NCBI GenBank assembly: GCA_023525975.1
Contig: CM042042.1
Coordinates: 48,433,880 to 48,497,879 of the forward strand
DNA: 64,000 bases
Origin: Smallanthus sonchifolius
Taxonomy: Eukaryota > Streptophyta > Magnoliopsida > Asterales > Asteraceae
Reading direction: 5' to 3'
Below, in pieces: positions 23,564 through 34,689 of this stretch (its first letter is position 1; each line of letters starts with the position of its first letter). The position numbers were made by a program, and so were the translations under genes. The notes beneath the pieces are model-generated. The model had not been told where the DNA came from and searched no databases. It saw nothing but the letters and a program-made list of their open reading frames with translations.

Positions 23564-24015
23564 TCAATGGTTTCCACTTGATCCCTTGATGTGCAATTCT
23601 TTATGATCTTCATGAAAATTTTCCATTGCTTCCTTACGTGAACAAATGCCACAAGATCCACATTTGTATTGTGTTACATTACTTGCATCTACAGAACTAA
23701 CCAAACTTGTTCTGATGTGTTCGTAAAAAAACTCATACCTTTCGTACCTTAATGGTATCGAAATATTTGTTTCAACTAATTCCAATGTCTCCCCTTGGAC
23801 ACGAGCTATATCTTGATAATGAATTTAAATAAATAATATATCTAGTGTCATATAGCTAGCAAGAAACATTAATGCACGGTTACACTTAACTATAGTAATT
23901 CCAAACCAAGATTTTTTCACTCTTTGAAAATGGTCATTCTCCGTATCAAGCAACTTGACGACCTTAACGTGCTTAGATGATAAACTTTGTGCATATTAAA
24001 TGTTTCAACATCTTA
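23564..24015 (-). pseudogene. Unrecognised coding remnant, C-terminal part
   Basis: On the minus strand a protein-like frame runs from about 24010 to a stop at 23564, broken by one stop at about 23827. It includes VKVVKLLDTENDHFQRVKK and ends with ERYEFFYEHIRTSL and a Cys-rich YKCGSCGICSRKE block followed by FHEDHKELH. The cysteine/histidine spacing hints at metal binding, but I do not recognise the family. Composition (hydrophilic, few repeats) looks like real protein. Together with 24833-25380 it appears to be one decayed gene, interrupted by a Helitron and a foldback element. Confidence 0.45.
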
Positions 24016-24036
24016 TTAGTTATATATATATATATA

Positions 24037-24470
24037 CTAGCTTAGAACCTATGTATTACACAGTGTGAAAAAATATCAATACATAAAATTCTTAATTTTT
24101 TATATATGTCTTATAGGTGGAAAAATGTATTACATATACTAAAAATAGAAAACAAAATCCAAAAATATGTAAAAATTAATATATAATTGGGTTTAAAAAA
24201 TACATTAACTACTGTTCAATGTAATTTGACTTTCATTTACTATTTGATTGAAAACATAAGCTATTTAATTAGATTTCAGAGTTTCTTATAATAAAAGATA
24301 ATTTAAAATAAATGTGTTTTATTAGTATAATTAATAATTTATTTAAAAATATATTATTATTGAAAAAATAGAGGTGTATTTAATAAAAGAGAGAAGCGGA
24401 AAAAAATGATTAGAATGAATATGAAGGCGACATGTGGCATGAGAAACCTTTATTTATTATATAGTATAGA
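24037..24470 (-). mobile_element. Helitron, 434 bp
   Basis: Minus-strand 5' end TCTATACTATATAATAAATA at 24470, GCCACATGTCGCC box, and CTAG at 24037-24040 with the degenerate hairpin ATGTATTACACAGTGTG. It lies within the unrecognised coding remnant. Confidence 0.82.
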
Positions 24471-24472
24471 TA

Positions 24473-24663
24473 TAGGGACATGTTCAATTGAGAACCATCA
24501 TTTTGGCAAGAACCAAAAGAACCATACATTCTTACACAAATGCATACATGCATCCTTACGTTATATATGCACAAATGCATATATGCATCCTTATATTTGT
24601 ATAGAAATACATGGTTCTTTTGGTTCTCGCCAAAATGATTGTTCTTAATTGAACATGTCCCTA
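24473..24663. mobile_element. Foldback MITE with about 50-bp inverted ends
   Basis: The left end, TAGGGACATGTTCAATT(G/A)AGAAC..., and the reversed right end agree over about 50 bp with few mismatches. A TA dinucleotide flanks the GGGACATG ends, suggesting a TA target. The loop contains CATACATGCATCC repeats. Open frames on both strands across 24406-24751 come from this element and its Helitron neighbour. Confidence 0.82.
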
Positions 24664-24832
24664 TATATATATATATAACTTTCTTGATTGATAAAATTAT
24701 CATTATACAAATGTTCGATCTCTTTAGGATATGCAATAATATTATCAACATATATTATAATAGTTGTAAAACACGAGACTGTTTTTTTTTTACAAAAATA
24801 CATATGGACCATATACATCATATTTACATTTT

Positions 24833-25380
24833 TTATTTCTCGATAACCACCGAGACTAAGTCGCTTATACCACATTCGACCCGACTATGTCCATATAATA
24901 TATTTCTCCATGTTTTATATAAATGCTTCGGACATTTACAATCGATCAGGGACTTATTTCTATACCGACCAATTATGGATGTGCATTCACTCTTTACGAG
25001 TTTTGGTACACAAACTTTATCATTTAGCAAACTAATTGAAAAATCGCTAACATTCAATTCATTTCCAATCCATATTGTATCATTCTTACTTTGAGATGTC
25101 ATAATCATGTGTTCAATTTCTTTCATGTATGTTTATTGACACACAAGTATTACATCTTTAAGATATTTCAAATTACTTTTCAAGTACTTAATTGATTTAG
25201 GAAACTCATCAAGAGTTCCAATCATATTCAACTCAATAACGTATACATACCGTATTTGGACCTGAATCTGTATACAACAATCATAGAGTTCTCGATAACT
25301 TTCTTTACATGATTTTATATTTTATGTAAATTTCAGTATCATAACATTTATAAGACGCATATCAATTCTAACTTTGCATT
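24833..25380 (-). pseudogene. Unrecognised coding remnant, N-terminal part
   Basis: A minus-strand frame is open from 25126 to 24833 (97 residues from its Met). Upstream of that Met the same frame continues to about 25310 with one stop at about 25136, reading protein-like sequence (SYRELYDCCIQIQ, TLDEFPKSIKYLKSNLKYLK). It contains KCPKHLYKTWRN and ends VSVVIEK. No domain is recognised. It runs in the same orientation as 23564-24015. Confidence 0.42.
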
Positions 25381-25384
25381 ACCA

Positions 25385-26300
25385 GACTAATGCGGTGTTA
25401 GGAAAAATTGCATCCACCACTAGAAAAACATCTCCTAATAATCAATCATAGGTCTTTGCGAAATCCTTATGCTACCAATTTTGCCTTGTTTCTTTCTTTT
25501 ACTTTTTCACATAATTATTTTGCACAAACGACCTTGCTTATATCCAACATATTTCACAACTTCATGTGTATTGACAAAAGTCTAATAACTTTCCATTTCA
25601 TTAGAGAATTCATCTCTGCCTTACTTGCGTCTTTCTATTTTGGTCAAACATTTATATTTCTCCTTCAAAGGCAACTTTTAATTCTTGATCCTCATCATTT
25701 TCATTATTTCATGTGCTTTGTTACATACAAAAGTATCATCGACGTCGATTTTATTCGATTCCATACCTCAAGTTTCTAAAGTTTTAATTTATCCATTCAA
25801 CTATACCCCTCAAATTTCTAAATTCTCAAATTTACCCATCAAATTTCTTTTTTTCTTTTTACATTCATTTGTAAAAATTACGTTTTTATTTGTTTATTTT
25901 ATTTTTACTTTTTCATTAACTTATTTAACGAATTTTTCGCTCCAATGTTAGCTCCTATTCGCATCGCGATTTATCTATTTTTTCATTTCCAGAACCAAGT
26001 TGCAGCATCATACGTTTCTTTTATATACTTAGTTACGTTAATGTCAACACCACAACATGCATAACGAAGTTCGCAACCCTGTCGTATCGCGTGGGTTTAA
26101 TTTCTAGTTAAAAATAGTGTATATTATTATTGTTGTTATTATTTCATAATCTCCAAACAACTATAAATATTCATGTGGAAATAAATGTTTTCTTTGTTGG
26201 GGGAGGGGATTGCAAGAACAAACATTAGGGGGTGAAGGAAAAAGACAAACACCAAACTCGTGAATAAACAAAACCACAGAGGGCATTCCTGTCTTTTCAT
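25385..26300. other. AT-rich intergenic sequence with a Helitron-like end
   Basis: No gene is recognised; plus-strand open frames at 25408-25951 are low-complexity and have no domain. Near 26068-26105, CGCAACCCTGTCGTATCGCG followed by GGGTTTAATTTCTAGT resembles a second type of Helitron terminus, similar to 32233-32260. Confidence 0.4.
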
Positions 26301-26303
26301 ACA

Positions 26304-26380
26304 AAACCCTAAATCATCCCGTTTCCTTTATCAATCCTGAATCCTCCTCTTCATCGCCGTTCTTCAATTCCCAAACCCTA
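26304..26380 (+). promoter_or_regulatory. telo-box (AAACCCTAA) and a related copy upstream of RPL26
   Basis: AAACCCTAA lies at 26304-26312, and AAACCCTAG at about 26373-26381, within 105 bp of the start codon. Telo-boxes are typical of plant ribosomal-protein promoters and leaders. Confidence 0.65.
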
Positions 26381-26406
26381 GACACAGCAGATCGAGGGAG
26401 AGAGAG

Positions 26407-26856
26407 ATGAAGTACAATCCCAGAGTCACCAGCTCTCGCCGGAAATGCCGGAAGGCGCATTTCACCGCGCCGTCTAGCGTCCGCCGTGTGTTGATGAGCG
26501 CACCTCTCTCCACCGAACTCCGGGGCAAGTACAACGTCAGATCCGTCCCCGTCCGCAAAGACGACGAGGTCCAGGTCGTCCGTGGGACCTACAAAGGCCG
26601 TGAAGGTAAGGTTGTGCAGGTGTACCGTCGCAAATGGGTGATTCATGTGGAGAGGATCACTCGTGAGAAGGTGAACGGACAGACTGTGAATGTAGGAATC
26701 AATCCGTCAAAAGTTGTGGTGACTAAGCTGAAGCTTGATAAGGACCGGAAGTCGTTGCTTGACCGGAAGGCGAAGGGCCTTGCCGCTGATAAATCGAAGG
26801 GGAAGTTCACCGAAGAAGATGTTGCTGCTGGTGCCTCTCTCCAAGAGATCGATTAG
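26407..26856 (+). CDS. RPL26: 60S ribosomal protein L26 (uL24)
   Basis: One exon of 149 residues. It has the eukaryotic L26 N-terminus (MKYNPRVTSSRRKCRKAHF) and a KOW motif at about residues 50-80 (DDEVQVVRGTYKGREGKVV). A lysine-rich C-terminal extension contains LDKDRKSLLDRKAKG. Length is close to the usual plant L26. It is a component of the large subunit near the peptide exit tunnel. The start is the first Met after a leader with AGAGAG runs and a good context (GAGAGATGA). Absence of introns is usual for plant L26 genes. Minus-strand frames at 26314-26646 are shadows. Confidence 0.98.
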   Translation: MKYNPRVTSSRRKCRKAHFTAPSSVRRVLMSAPLSTELRGKYNVRSVPVRKDDEVQVVRGTYKGREGKVVQVYRRKWVIHVERITREKVNGQTVNVGINPSKVVVTKLKLDKDRKSLLDRKAKGLAADKSKGKFTEEDVAAGASLQEID

Positions 26857-26929
26857 GTTTTCGTTTTCTGATTCTCATCTTTTTATTTTATTATGTTATG
26901 TTATATTGAGGATTGTTTTTTGAAATTCG

Positions 26930-28250
26930 TGTTGTTGATGCTACAGATTTTGCCAGGTTTATGCGATTAATCCTACTCTTTTATGAATTTATGCTTTGCA
27001 CTGCTCTTAGTTTGTGTGTTTGAATCAACGCAGAGAGGATTTAGGTTCTATTTAAGGCGGTTATTTGTTGCTACATGGTTTAGAAAATTGAATATGAAAT
27101 TAGGAGTAGGTAGTGACTAGCAGGAAGATTGTCATATTTTGAAGTTTTTGGTGCTATATTTGGGAGCAGAATTTCGTTTGAACTAGACTTGATTCTACTA
27201 TGATTCTTTGGAGTTAATGTTCTTCATGATATAAAGAACTCTAATGATTGTGAATCATGAACGTTTACTCACTGTATTATAAGTTTTTGCATATGCATTT
27301 ACCCTAGGTAGGCTAAGGTGATAGGCGCACTCAATGCGCAAAATGTAAGCCTTGAGTTTAGGTGCATCGGGTTTAAAGCAAGGGTTGATACAAGCAAGGC
27401 GCACAGTGTAAACGTAATTTTTAGCTTTTTAGACATGTTTTAGGCCGGTTTAGACTGGTTGAGGCTGGAATAGTCTGGTCCTTAACCCTGGTTTAGACAT
27501 GTTTTGGCTGTTGTAAAAATAGTGGTTTCTTTTCTCATTGTATTTCTAGTATGGTCTCGTCTTTCAACTCCAACTTCATCTTCTCGAAGTCTCAAATTCG
27601 AAAGAGATCATTTTTATTGACGACGGAGGCAGGAAAACGCTGTTTCTAACACTGACTTTATGTTGAACTCGCAGTCACTAATCTGAGTCCTCAATTTTAT
27701 GTTGAGTTCGACATCCCTCCTTCACGAATCCAGTTATAGCTGTGTCTGTTTTCTTTTCTCCCTAGAAACATCTGGATGCCACTCCTTTGCCTGCTTAAAT
27801 ACTCCAGCAAACCTTAAGTTGGGGTTTGGGACTACGACTTCAAAAGCTGAATTCGGGTCGGTGAACCCATTACAACCTATTTTCCCTGAACCTGTTGTCA
27901 ATGAGGTAGCTGCCCATTTTAACCCAAATGCGAAAACGTTTTACCCATTACAACCTATTTTTCCTGGTTTGGGTCGAGATTGCCATACGTAACTCTTATG
28001 GTATGCCTTTGAATCTGCATCTGCCTGAAGTTGTTTGTGATGGTATGAAGAAATGGCGCAATTTTTTTTATTATTGTCAGTTATTGTGGTTTATATCATC
28101 TTTTTAAATCCCTAGCTTCATAGATATTTTTTCCCAGTTAAATGTTGTACATCTTTCTATGTTGATTTTGGTTTTGGTGATACAAATTAGGGGTTATAAC
28201 AAACACAGCATGGAAATAATTATGATTTGGGTTGGTATGTGCAAATTTTA
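26930..28250. other. RPL26 3' flank and repeat-derived sequence
   Basis: No convincing gene. 27300-27420 has CGCACTCAATGCGC-like repeat words. At 27865-27968 the phrase CCATTACAACCTATTTT occurs twice, about 80 bp apart, inside a 97-codon open frame (27699-27992); I could not assign it. Confidence 0.4.
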
Positions 28251-28255
28251 TAATA

Positions 28256-28510
28256 AAATGTCTTCGTCAAGCTTTCGAGCAGCTCTTTCAACTGCCGCCT
28301 AATCCCCCGAGAGCCGCCCAGGGACTGGACTCCACCAAGAGGTTCTTTCTCTCACGTCATTTCGCCCGCCCGTTTCATTTCCTTTTGCCGAAGTTCGTTC
28401 AGTCGGTAAGCATCCCGTTAGCTCTTCATATTTCCTAGCCTATCTATCCCCGCTATCTCCGAATTCTGTAAGCCGTAGGAAGTCCGTAAAATGTGAATAA
28501 AGTCCTCACG
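28256..28510. other. GC-balanced insert resembling organelle DNA
   Basis: About 250 bp with sharply different composition from the AT-rich flanks (for example CCCCCGAGAGCCGCCCAGGG and TTTCGCCCGCCCGTTTC). The style is that of plant mitochondrial intergenic sequence. This is an impression; no gene is present to confirm it. Confidence 0.35.
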
Positions 28511-28953
28511 CGAAAGTTCATCTATTTTTGGTTGATCTAACTGAAACTTTTAGTAAATGCAAGTCTTGTTTGGGTTATATTTAAAATTTGGGATATGTTT
28601 TTTATAATATATGCAAGTTATGCGTTTAATCTCATAACTTGTTTACAATTTAATTTTAACTAAGTCGCAACCTGTCAAACTGTTTAAATATATAAATTTC
28701 TCTTGTTTAGAAAAGCATGTTGAATGGGTCAGGTTTTTGGTTACATGGGTTTACGTTTATTTGAGTTAAATTTGAAGCCTTTTATATAGTTAAATGTTTA
28801 GATTGTGTTCGAATTCGTCAATTCCTAACCCTTACAATCTTCTAATCTGACACCAACGCCATCCAAAAATATAGTAATTGAAAGGTCTGTTATTCATGGT
28901 TTCATTTTACTTATAGTATGTTATGAGATATTAGTCATCCCTAAAGAGTATTA

Positions 28954-30310
28954 GGGTCGAGGGGGTGGGGCTCGGGTTGGTGCTTGAGTAAGCGGCTACA
29001 CCACCGCAACCCTTTTGGGTTGGGCTTCAGGTTGAAATCACGGGGTCGTGAAGTCGGGTGAAAGGTGACCGTTGGACCAAGAAAGTGATCGTTGGAATGG
29101 AGCCGTTGAGTGGGACTGTTGGACCGAATTTTTATTTACCTTTTAACGCTATAAATTCAACCCTTTTGTTACACATTTTTAATACAAAAAAATATTCTCC
29201 TTTACTAGTCTACTATTCTTCTACTACACTCAATTGGATTCAAGAAAACAACTATCATCCACCTGTAAAACATAAAGACCAAAAGTGTGTTCGAGTCAAA
29301 GTGAACCGACTCCACTCAATCGTTTCAATATTACGCCAATTCTACCAACATTCTCTATCCAGTCGTCCATGCCCGTCCACATTGCACTGAGTCATTTTGT
29401 ACTTCTACAAACAGAAAGACCATCGTTTCCATACTATCAAAATCTACAATTTCGTAACCCAATCCAACTCGTTCCACAATATGAGGTGGAACAAACCGAA
29501 GAACAATACTATGAGGTGGAACAAGATGAGGTGAATGAAAAAACTTGGTGGAATCAAACGAACATTCCATCAACTAAATTCAGAATGAAGCTCGATGAAT
29601 ACGAAGATGTTTCGTTTCAGCGGACTACACATCCAAACGATATACTCTAGTTTAATTTAATTTTAAGTTATTATTAAGTTACTAATTTTTATTTAAAAAA
29701 TATGTTGAAACATCGATGGGCTATAGGAAACAGTGATATGAATATAATGAAGAAAGCGTTAAAGGTGTATAAAAAACAATATGATAAGAAATGTTTCTCT
29801 TACATCATTGCATGGGAGGTTGTAAACGACAATAACAAATGTGAACCCGTTTCGGTTATAGGTGCTGAGTTTGAATCTCAATCTCAAAATATCAAAAACA
29901 TTGGATTCGGGCAATTACACAAGTTCAAATGAACAAGCAAGGTCCTCAACCTAAATGAAAACTCAACACCGACAGATAGACATGTAAAGGGAAGAAAGTT
30001 GCCGTGTCATCAAACAAGGGCAAAAAAAGTTTGATGGATATTGTTTCTAACTACAAAATGATGAAGGAAGAAGAAAAATAAGAAAAAAAAAAACTTCGAA
30101 TGAAAATGACCGAATCAAAATTAAAAAAGAGAAGAAATGACGTTGGCCATGATAGAAGAAGAACAATGAGACTGTCCGACAAGAACAAATGAACCAGGAC
30201 CTTAAGACGTTTATCGAGCCGCATGACAATATCGACGGACCGTTCTTACAAATCGTTCTACAACACAAACGGGACATAGCCAAAAAATATGGTTGGTCTT
30301 GCAATTTTTA
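28954..30310 (+). pseudogene. Remnant of a PIF/Harbinger-type element with its Myb-like ORF1
   Basis: The left end GGGTCGAGGGGGTGGGGC is preceded by TTA, the 3-bp Harbinger target. A CTATAAATTCAAC TATA region at 29148 is followed by frames at 29285-29650 and 29702-29932. The second reads WAIGNSDMNIMKKALKVYKKQY, the pattern of the plant NAM-associated/Myb-like ORF1 of Harbinger elements. After stops, fragments such as KGKKSLMDIVSNYKMMKEEEK and a C-terminal KKYGW-like end follow to about 30309. The conserved Trp-rich Myb part is shortened and several stops interrupt it. No transposase and no right inverted end were found. Confidence 0.6.
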
Positions 30311-30377
30311 GGTTTTTATTAATTTTATTTTAGGTATTTTATTTATTTTTTGATTTCTTTATTTTACCTTTTTAGTT

Positions 30378-30586
30378 TTTTTAACGGCAATTTGGATCAC
30401 TGACGGGCCACTGGCCTACCCGGTCATCTCCACCCCATAGGAGGAAACCCACCATAGGTGAGAAAACTCCCTGGCCCAACTTGGACCTCTCTTTTTTTGT
30501 CACAAGTGAGACTTGAACCCAAGATCTCACCATTTTTTGTGAAGTTTTCGTTATACATCTTTGCCACTAGACTAAGCTAGTGGTTG
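30378..30586 (-). mobile_element. tRNA-derived SINE with an 18-bp target duplication
   Basis: Flanked by a perfect direct repeat TATTTTACCTTTTTAGTT (30360-30377 and 30587-30604). On the minus strand it begins with the A-box-like CTTAGTCTAGTGGCAAAG, then the B-box-like GGGTTCAAGTCTC, and ends in an A-run. This is a textbook retrotransposed SINE, and it looks young because the duplication is unmutated. Confidence 0.92.
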
Positions 30587-30604
30587 TATTTTACCTTTTT
30601 AGTT

Positions 30605-32260
30605 AATTTTAATTTTAACTTTACCCCCTCCACCGTGGCATTAGTTAAAGGTGTAATAAGGCAGCAACAAGAAGAAAAATCGTAGGGTGATTAGAAAAGC
30701 CAACAACATCAATGATTCAAAATGTAAGTCCACACCTATTCTTGCACATCACGCTATTTGAAATGAAACACAAACCCACTCAACCTCACCTTCATTTTTC
30801 TCGTGTCTAATTTCTAATTAATTTCTTTCCACTTCAAATACCGACACTCACATGAATCCAAAGAAACATTATAAACAACAAATAACTCGTAAGGTCGTCT
30901 CTAAGATTACAGAATGAGGCTCTAAAATATAAAATTTTCTTTATATTTATATTATACATATATAAATTCGTTTATACGATATAAGTGTTATAATAATATC
31001 TCTAGAATATATTATTAGGCCACTCTATCACATATAACTACTAATAAATTTATAATTTTTATTTAAGTATGTTTATCCCGTAAACCAGCCGAATCAATAA
31101 TGATCAGAGCCCCGTCACGTAACATTTGTGATAATTTGTTTTAATTTATTTTAAACAGGGTTAATAATTATAAATGTCTTTCAATCAATTAACAAGAGGT
31201 TTAAATGTCCACATTTCAAAAAGTTTTTGTGTCAAAAACACATCAACCTTGTATTATTATTATATTACACATAATCAACACTACAATAAAATGGTAGATA
31301 AAAATAGACTAAAATAAGACATCCTCAAAACAATAAATTTAAATATGTTTATTCTTTTAACACGTTTAACCTTTATTTTTTGTAACATTTTATACAAATC
31401 TTATATCGGACGTAAATAAGAGAGATGATAAGTTCATAGAAAATTATCTAACTCAAATACAATCAACGCAATTTTAGAGTATAATTTGTGAGAGAAGAAT
31501 GGTACGGTTAAGCATGCTAATTACTAAATAAGATTAAAAAGAAGTGTAGAGGAATAGTAACATTTCCATTCAAAGTAGGCCACATCATCTTTATTTTTAT
31601 TTTTGTTCTATTTTCAACTTCCAATATATAATGTACGCTTTTAACCTATTTAAATTTCTATTAATGTTCGTTTTCTTTTAATAACTTTCGTTCGTTAACT
31701 TTTTTCAAAGAACGGAGTGCGAGATCGTTTTTAGCTCTTTTTTGTCAACGCTCCGATATAAATTTATTTGAAAACGAAGTTTTATTTAAAATCGTAGCCT
31801 ATATCGAGTGCCGTTACCGATGTGACACCGTGACGAGCCGAACCTATTATGGGCGAACAACATCATTGCTGATATTGATATTATCGGAATCCGTACGGTA
31901 TTCGCCTTATGGTTTTCGACAACCCGAACCAGTCATTTTTTTAATTTGTTTTTTTCCCTTTTTTATTATTTATTTTTATGTTTCCTTTCTATTAACATTA
32001 TTTTAACGTTACGCCTACGTTTTCGTTTAAATTTTATTAAGGATGGGCCCGACACCGTTTTCTATGATAATGGAATGCGCCGTTTTCTTAAATTTTTTTG
32101 TCAACATTCTGGTTTAAACTTTATTGAAGACGAAGTAGTATTCAAATTCAAGTGTTTTTTTTTTGTATCGTACACTATAACGAGTCTGCGATTCGATGTA
32201 AGTTTTATTCACGCAAACGAGTCAAAACAATCCGTTGCGAAGCGCGGGAATAAAAACTAG
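30605..32260. other. Intergenic, with a second type of Helitron-like terminus
   Basis: No gene is recognised. 31650-32255 has repeated words (GTCAACGCTCC / GTCAACATTCTGG; TTTATTTGAAAACGAAG / TTTATTGAAGACGAAG) about 400 bp apart, so it is an internal degenerate repeat. It ends CCGTTGCGAAGCGCGGG then CTAG at 32257-32260, compatible with a Helitron hairpin and CTRR end. The 104-codon frame at 31946-32260 is part of it. Confidence 0.42.
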
Positions 32261-32607
32261 TTGCTAAACAACATCAAAATATTATATTTTTGTTATTCAC
32301 ATTAGATAAAACGGGACATTGTAGGTTGGTGAAGAGGCCAGTTTGTTAGAAGTGGACGCACTGCATTGCCGTTGTGAAGGCGCTTTGTTCATCTCTAACG
32401 GTTTCAACGTCCGCCTCAAGCAACTCTCTCACCGTCCGATCTTAATTATTATCCCCTCATCAATCCCCACCCTCCATCTTTTCTTTCTTTACCAAACCTA
32501 CCCTACCCGCGACACACCTGATCACTAACCCACCTTCTTCTTCTATACCGCTCCCCCTATCTCACACCAGCAAACTCAACTCACAATCCTCATCACAGCA
32601 GTTTCAG

Positions 32608-32804
32608 GTATCAATGTTCTCACCTTTCTCCGATCAAATTATTCAATACTTTGAAATCTGCACATATGTGTTGAGAAATGTTTGTTTGTACGGATGTGAA
32701 TAACGTTTCAGTTTAATTCTGATAATAATTGATGTTTGCGTACCGATTTTTCATTCAAGGATATGATTCCGATGTGTTGTTACTTGTTTGTGATTTTGTT
32801 GCAG
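32608..32804 (+). other. Leader intron of the CCCH zinc-finger gene
   Basis: Donor TTTCAG/GTATCAATG and acceptor TTTGTTGCAG/AGACG, with a T-rich tract before the acceptor, 34 bp upstream of the start codon. Inferred from splice signals and the typical leader composition at 32380-32607. Confidence 0.6.
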
Positions 32805-32838
32805 AGACGATCAACACAGGCTGATCGACGGTACCGGC

Positions 32839-34671
32839 ATGGATAATGATAGTAATAACTTATCTAGAAATCTATTTCTGTCTCCTATTGCATCTCATAG
32901 TGATCAATTTGGATTCGATTTTGCTTCTGGTGAATTATTCAACCCTACGTCGTTTTCTTCCTCAATTTTCGCGCCAAAATCCGTTTCTCAGTCACAGTTG
33001 TCGTTCTCTTCTCTCTCTGACTGCTCGTTCGATGATGATGCTTTGAGCGCGAATTCGATCGTTTCCGAGAATCGCCTGAATGAAGCCAGCTTTATTGTTG
33101 AGTACCAGCAGCTTTATAATAGCTACACGATGTGCCTTGCGAGCCTACAGGATTCCGTCAAGGAGGTTGACGCTCTTCGTCAAGAGAAGGAAGCTCTTCG
33201 CCTCGCGAACACCGATTTGGTGCGGAGATTGAACGTGTTCTCGAATGCTACGAGGAAAAAATGTCTCCTCTCCTCTGTGCGTTCATCTCCGTCTCCGATT
33301 GCTCCTTCGTCAAGCTTAATCGGAGACTTCAGCCGTCTCGGTATCGGAGCAGCGGCCTCAGTTAAAGTAGTTCCTAGCGAAAGTCCAAACAGCGTGATCG
33401 AACGAAATCAAATCACGAGGATCAATGCCGAGAGAGATTCAATGCCGAAAAGTATTTCTGTTCGTTCCCAGGGTTATCTGAAATCGATTTCTTCTAGTCG
33501 CCAACAGACTGCAAGTGCTTCGTCAGGTCAATTGGTAAGTGGCTATGTAATCTAAACGATATCACCATTTTCAATACTTAAATTCGGTTTTTAATCACTT
33601 CTAAGTAATGTGATATTTTAGGAGTAACTAGGGGTGTGAAAAAAAACTCCCGAACCATATCCGTAACCGGAAAAAGCCGAACCGAATTGTGAAATTCGGT
33701 TTTTAGTTCGGTTAACGGATACACATTATTTTAAATTCGGTTTATACATTTTTTTGAATTTGATTTATTCGGTTGAATTTGGTTCGTTTAGGTACAATCC
33801 CAATACAATTTGGTTCAGTTAACGGATAGGCCTAAAAAAATTAAAAACCGAATAAACCGAATACCTACACGTTTACCACCCTACCCAAAATACATGTCAA
33901 TTTCTTAAACACGACGAGTAAACTAGAATTTATAACAAGTATGCAAAAATTATTAGAAAATCCATATTAGTGTTGACACGAGTTGACAAAAAAAAAGTTA
34001 AGTGGGTTGGGGTTTGAGTTGAACGGGTTTGGGTCATAAATGGGTCGACACATGAATGGAACAGGATTAACCAATTCCACATAACGCATTTCACGGGTCA
34101 TGTTCTTTCAGTCGTGTCATGTGTTACTGAACATATTATATTTAATCGTGTTAAATGGGTTGTGTCGTGTATAACCAAACATGTCTGTGTCCGTCTTTTA
34201 GAAAATGACACATTTAGTTAACCGTGTCGTGTTCGGGTTTAATACTTGTGTAAATCGTGTCGTACTGTGTCTAACTCGTTTAACAGAACACGACATGTTT
34301 TGCCAGCACCACTTCAGATCATCTACATTTGCTTAAATAGACGTTATCATTGTAATCTAACACAGCGGCATGTGCGTGTATCTGGTGAGAAGAAAACAGG
34401 GGGAGGACTGGAGTTTGATGTATACAACCAGGGGATGTCAAAAACTGAGGTATGCAACAAGTGGCAGGAGACTGGAAGCTGCCCTTACGGAGGCAACTGT
34501 CAGTTCGCACACGGAATAAGCGAGCTGAGACCAGTGATAAGGCACCCTCGCTACAAAACCGAGGTGTGTCGGATGGTTCTTGCTGGTGGCATTTGCCCAT
34601 ATGGTCATCGGTGTCACTTTCGTCATTCCCTTACTGATGAAGAAATGGTTGTGGCAGTGAACCCACGCTGA
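32839..34671 (+). CDS. Tandem CCCH zinc-finger protein, C3H14/C3H15 (CDM1)-like
   Basis: Two exons: 32839-33534 and 34366-34671, 333 residues. The C-terminal part has two fingers C-X8-C-X5-C-X3-H (CNKWQETGSCPYGGNCQFAH and CRMVLAGGICPYGHRCHFRH). Each has a KTE lead-in, 18 residues apart as in tristetraprolin-type RNA-binding proteins. The N-terminal exon is Ser-rich with a coiled-coil-like stretch (about residues 85-135). In Arabidopsis, C3H14 and C3H15 bind AU-rich RNA and act in anther callose metabolism and secondary wall formation; transfer of that role is inference. The 831-bp intron holds two hAT-like fragments. The acceptor at 34365/34366 keeps frame and gives RHVRVSGEKK at the junction; nearby alternatives could shift it by a few residues. 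Confidence 0.9.
33610..33890. mobile_element. hAT-like element in the CCCH gene intron
   Basis: Left end TAGGGGTGTGAAAA, reversed right end TAGGGTGGTAAAC, interior rich in AACCGAAT words. The same interior recurs at 41225-41575. I see no clear 8-bp duplication, so the ends are approximate. Confidence 0.55.
33965..34315. mobile_element. Second hAT-like fragment in the CCCH gene intron
   Basis: The interior is made of GTGTCGTGTT and GACACG words like 4927-5407 and 54718-55077. Ends GTGTTGACACGAG and, reversed, GTGCTGGCAAAACATG are weakly similar. No target duplication was found. Confidence 0.45.
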
Positions 34672-34689
34672 TCATGTTGTGAATCGGAT

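Noticed and set aside
24406..24751. Overlapping frames on both strands (80-113 codons)
   Set aside because: They arise from the inverted arms of the foldback element at 24473-24663.
26314..26646. Minus-strand frame of 110 codons
   Set aside because: It is antisense to the RPL26 exon, which has clear protein conservation.
27699..27992. 97-codon frame with a repeated LQPIFP phrase
   Set aside because: The repeat is short, no family is recognised, and no promoter or splice context supports a gene; left as intergenic.
31946..32260. Plus-strand 104-codon frame rich in Phe
   Set aside because: Low-complexity translation of a repeat region ending at a Helitron-like terminus.
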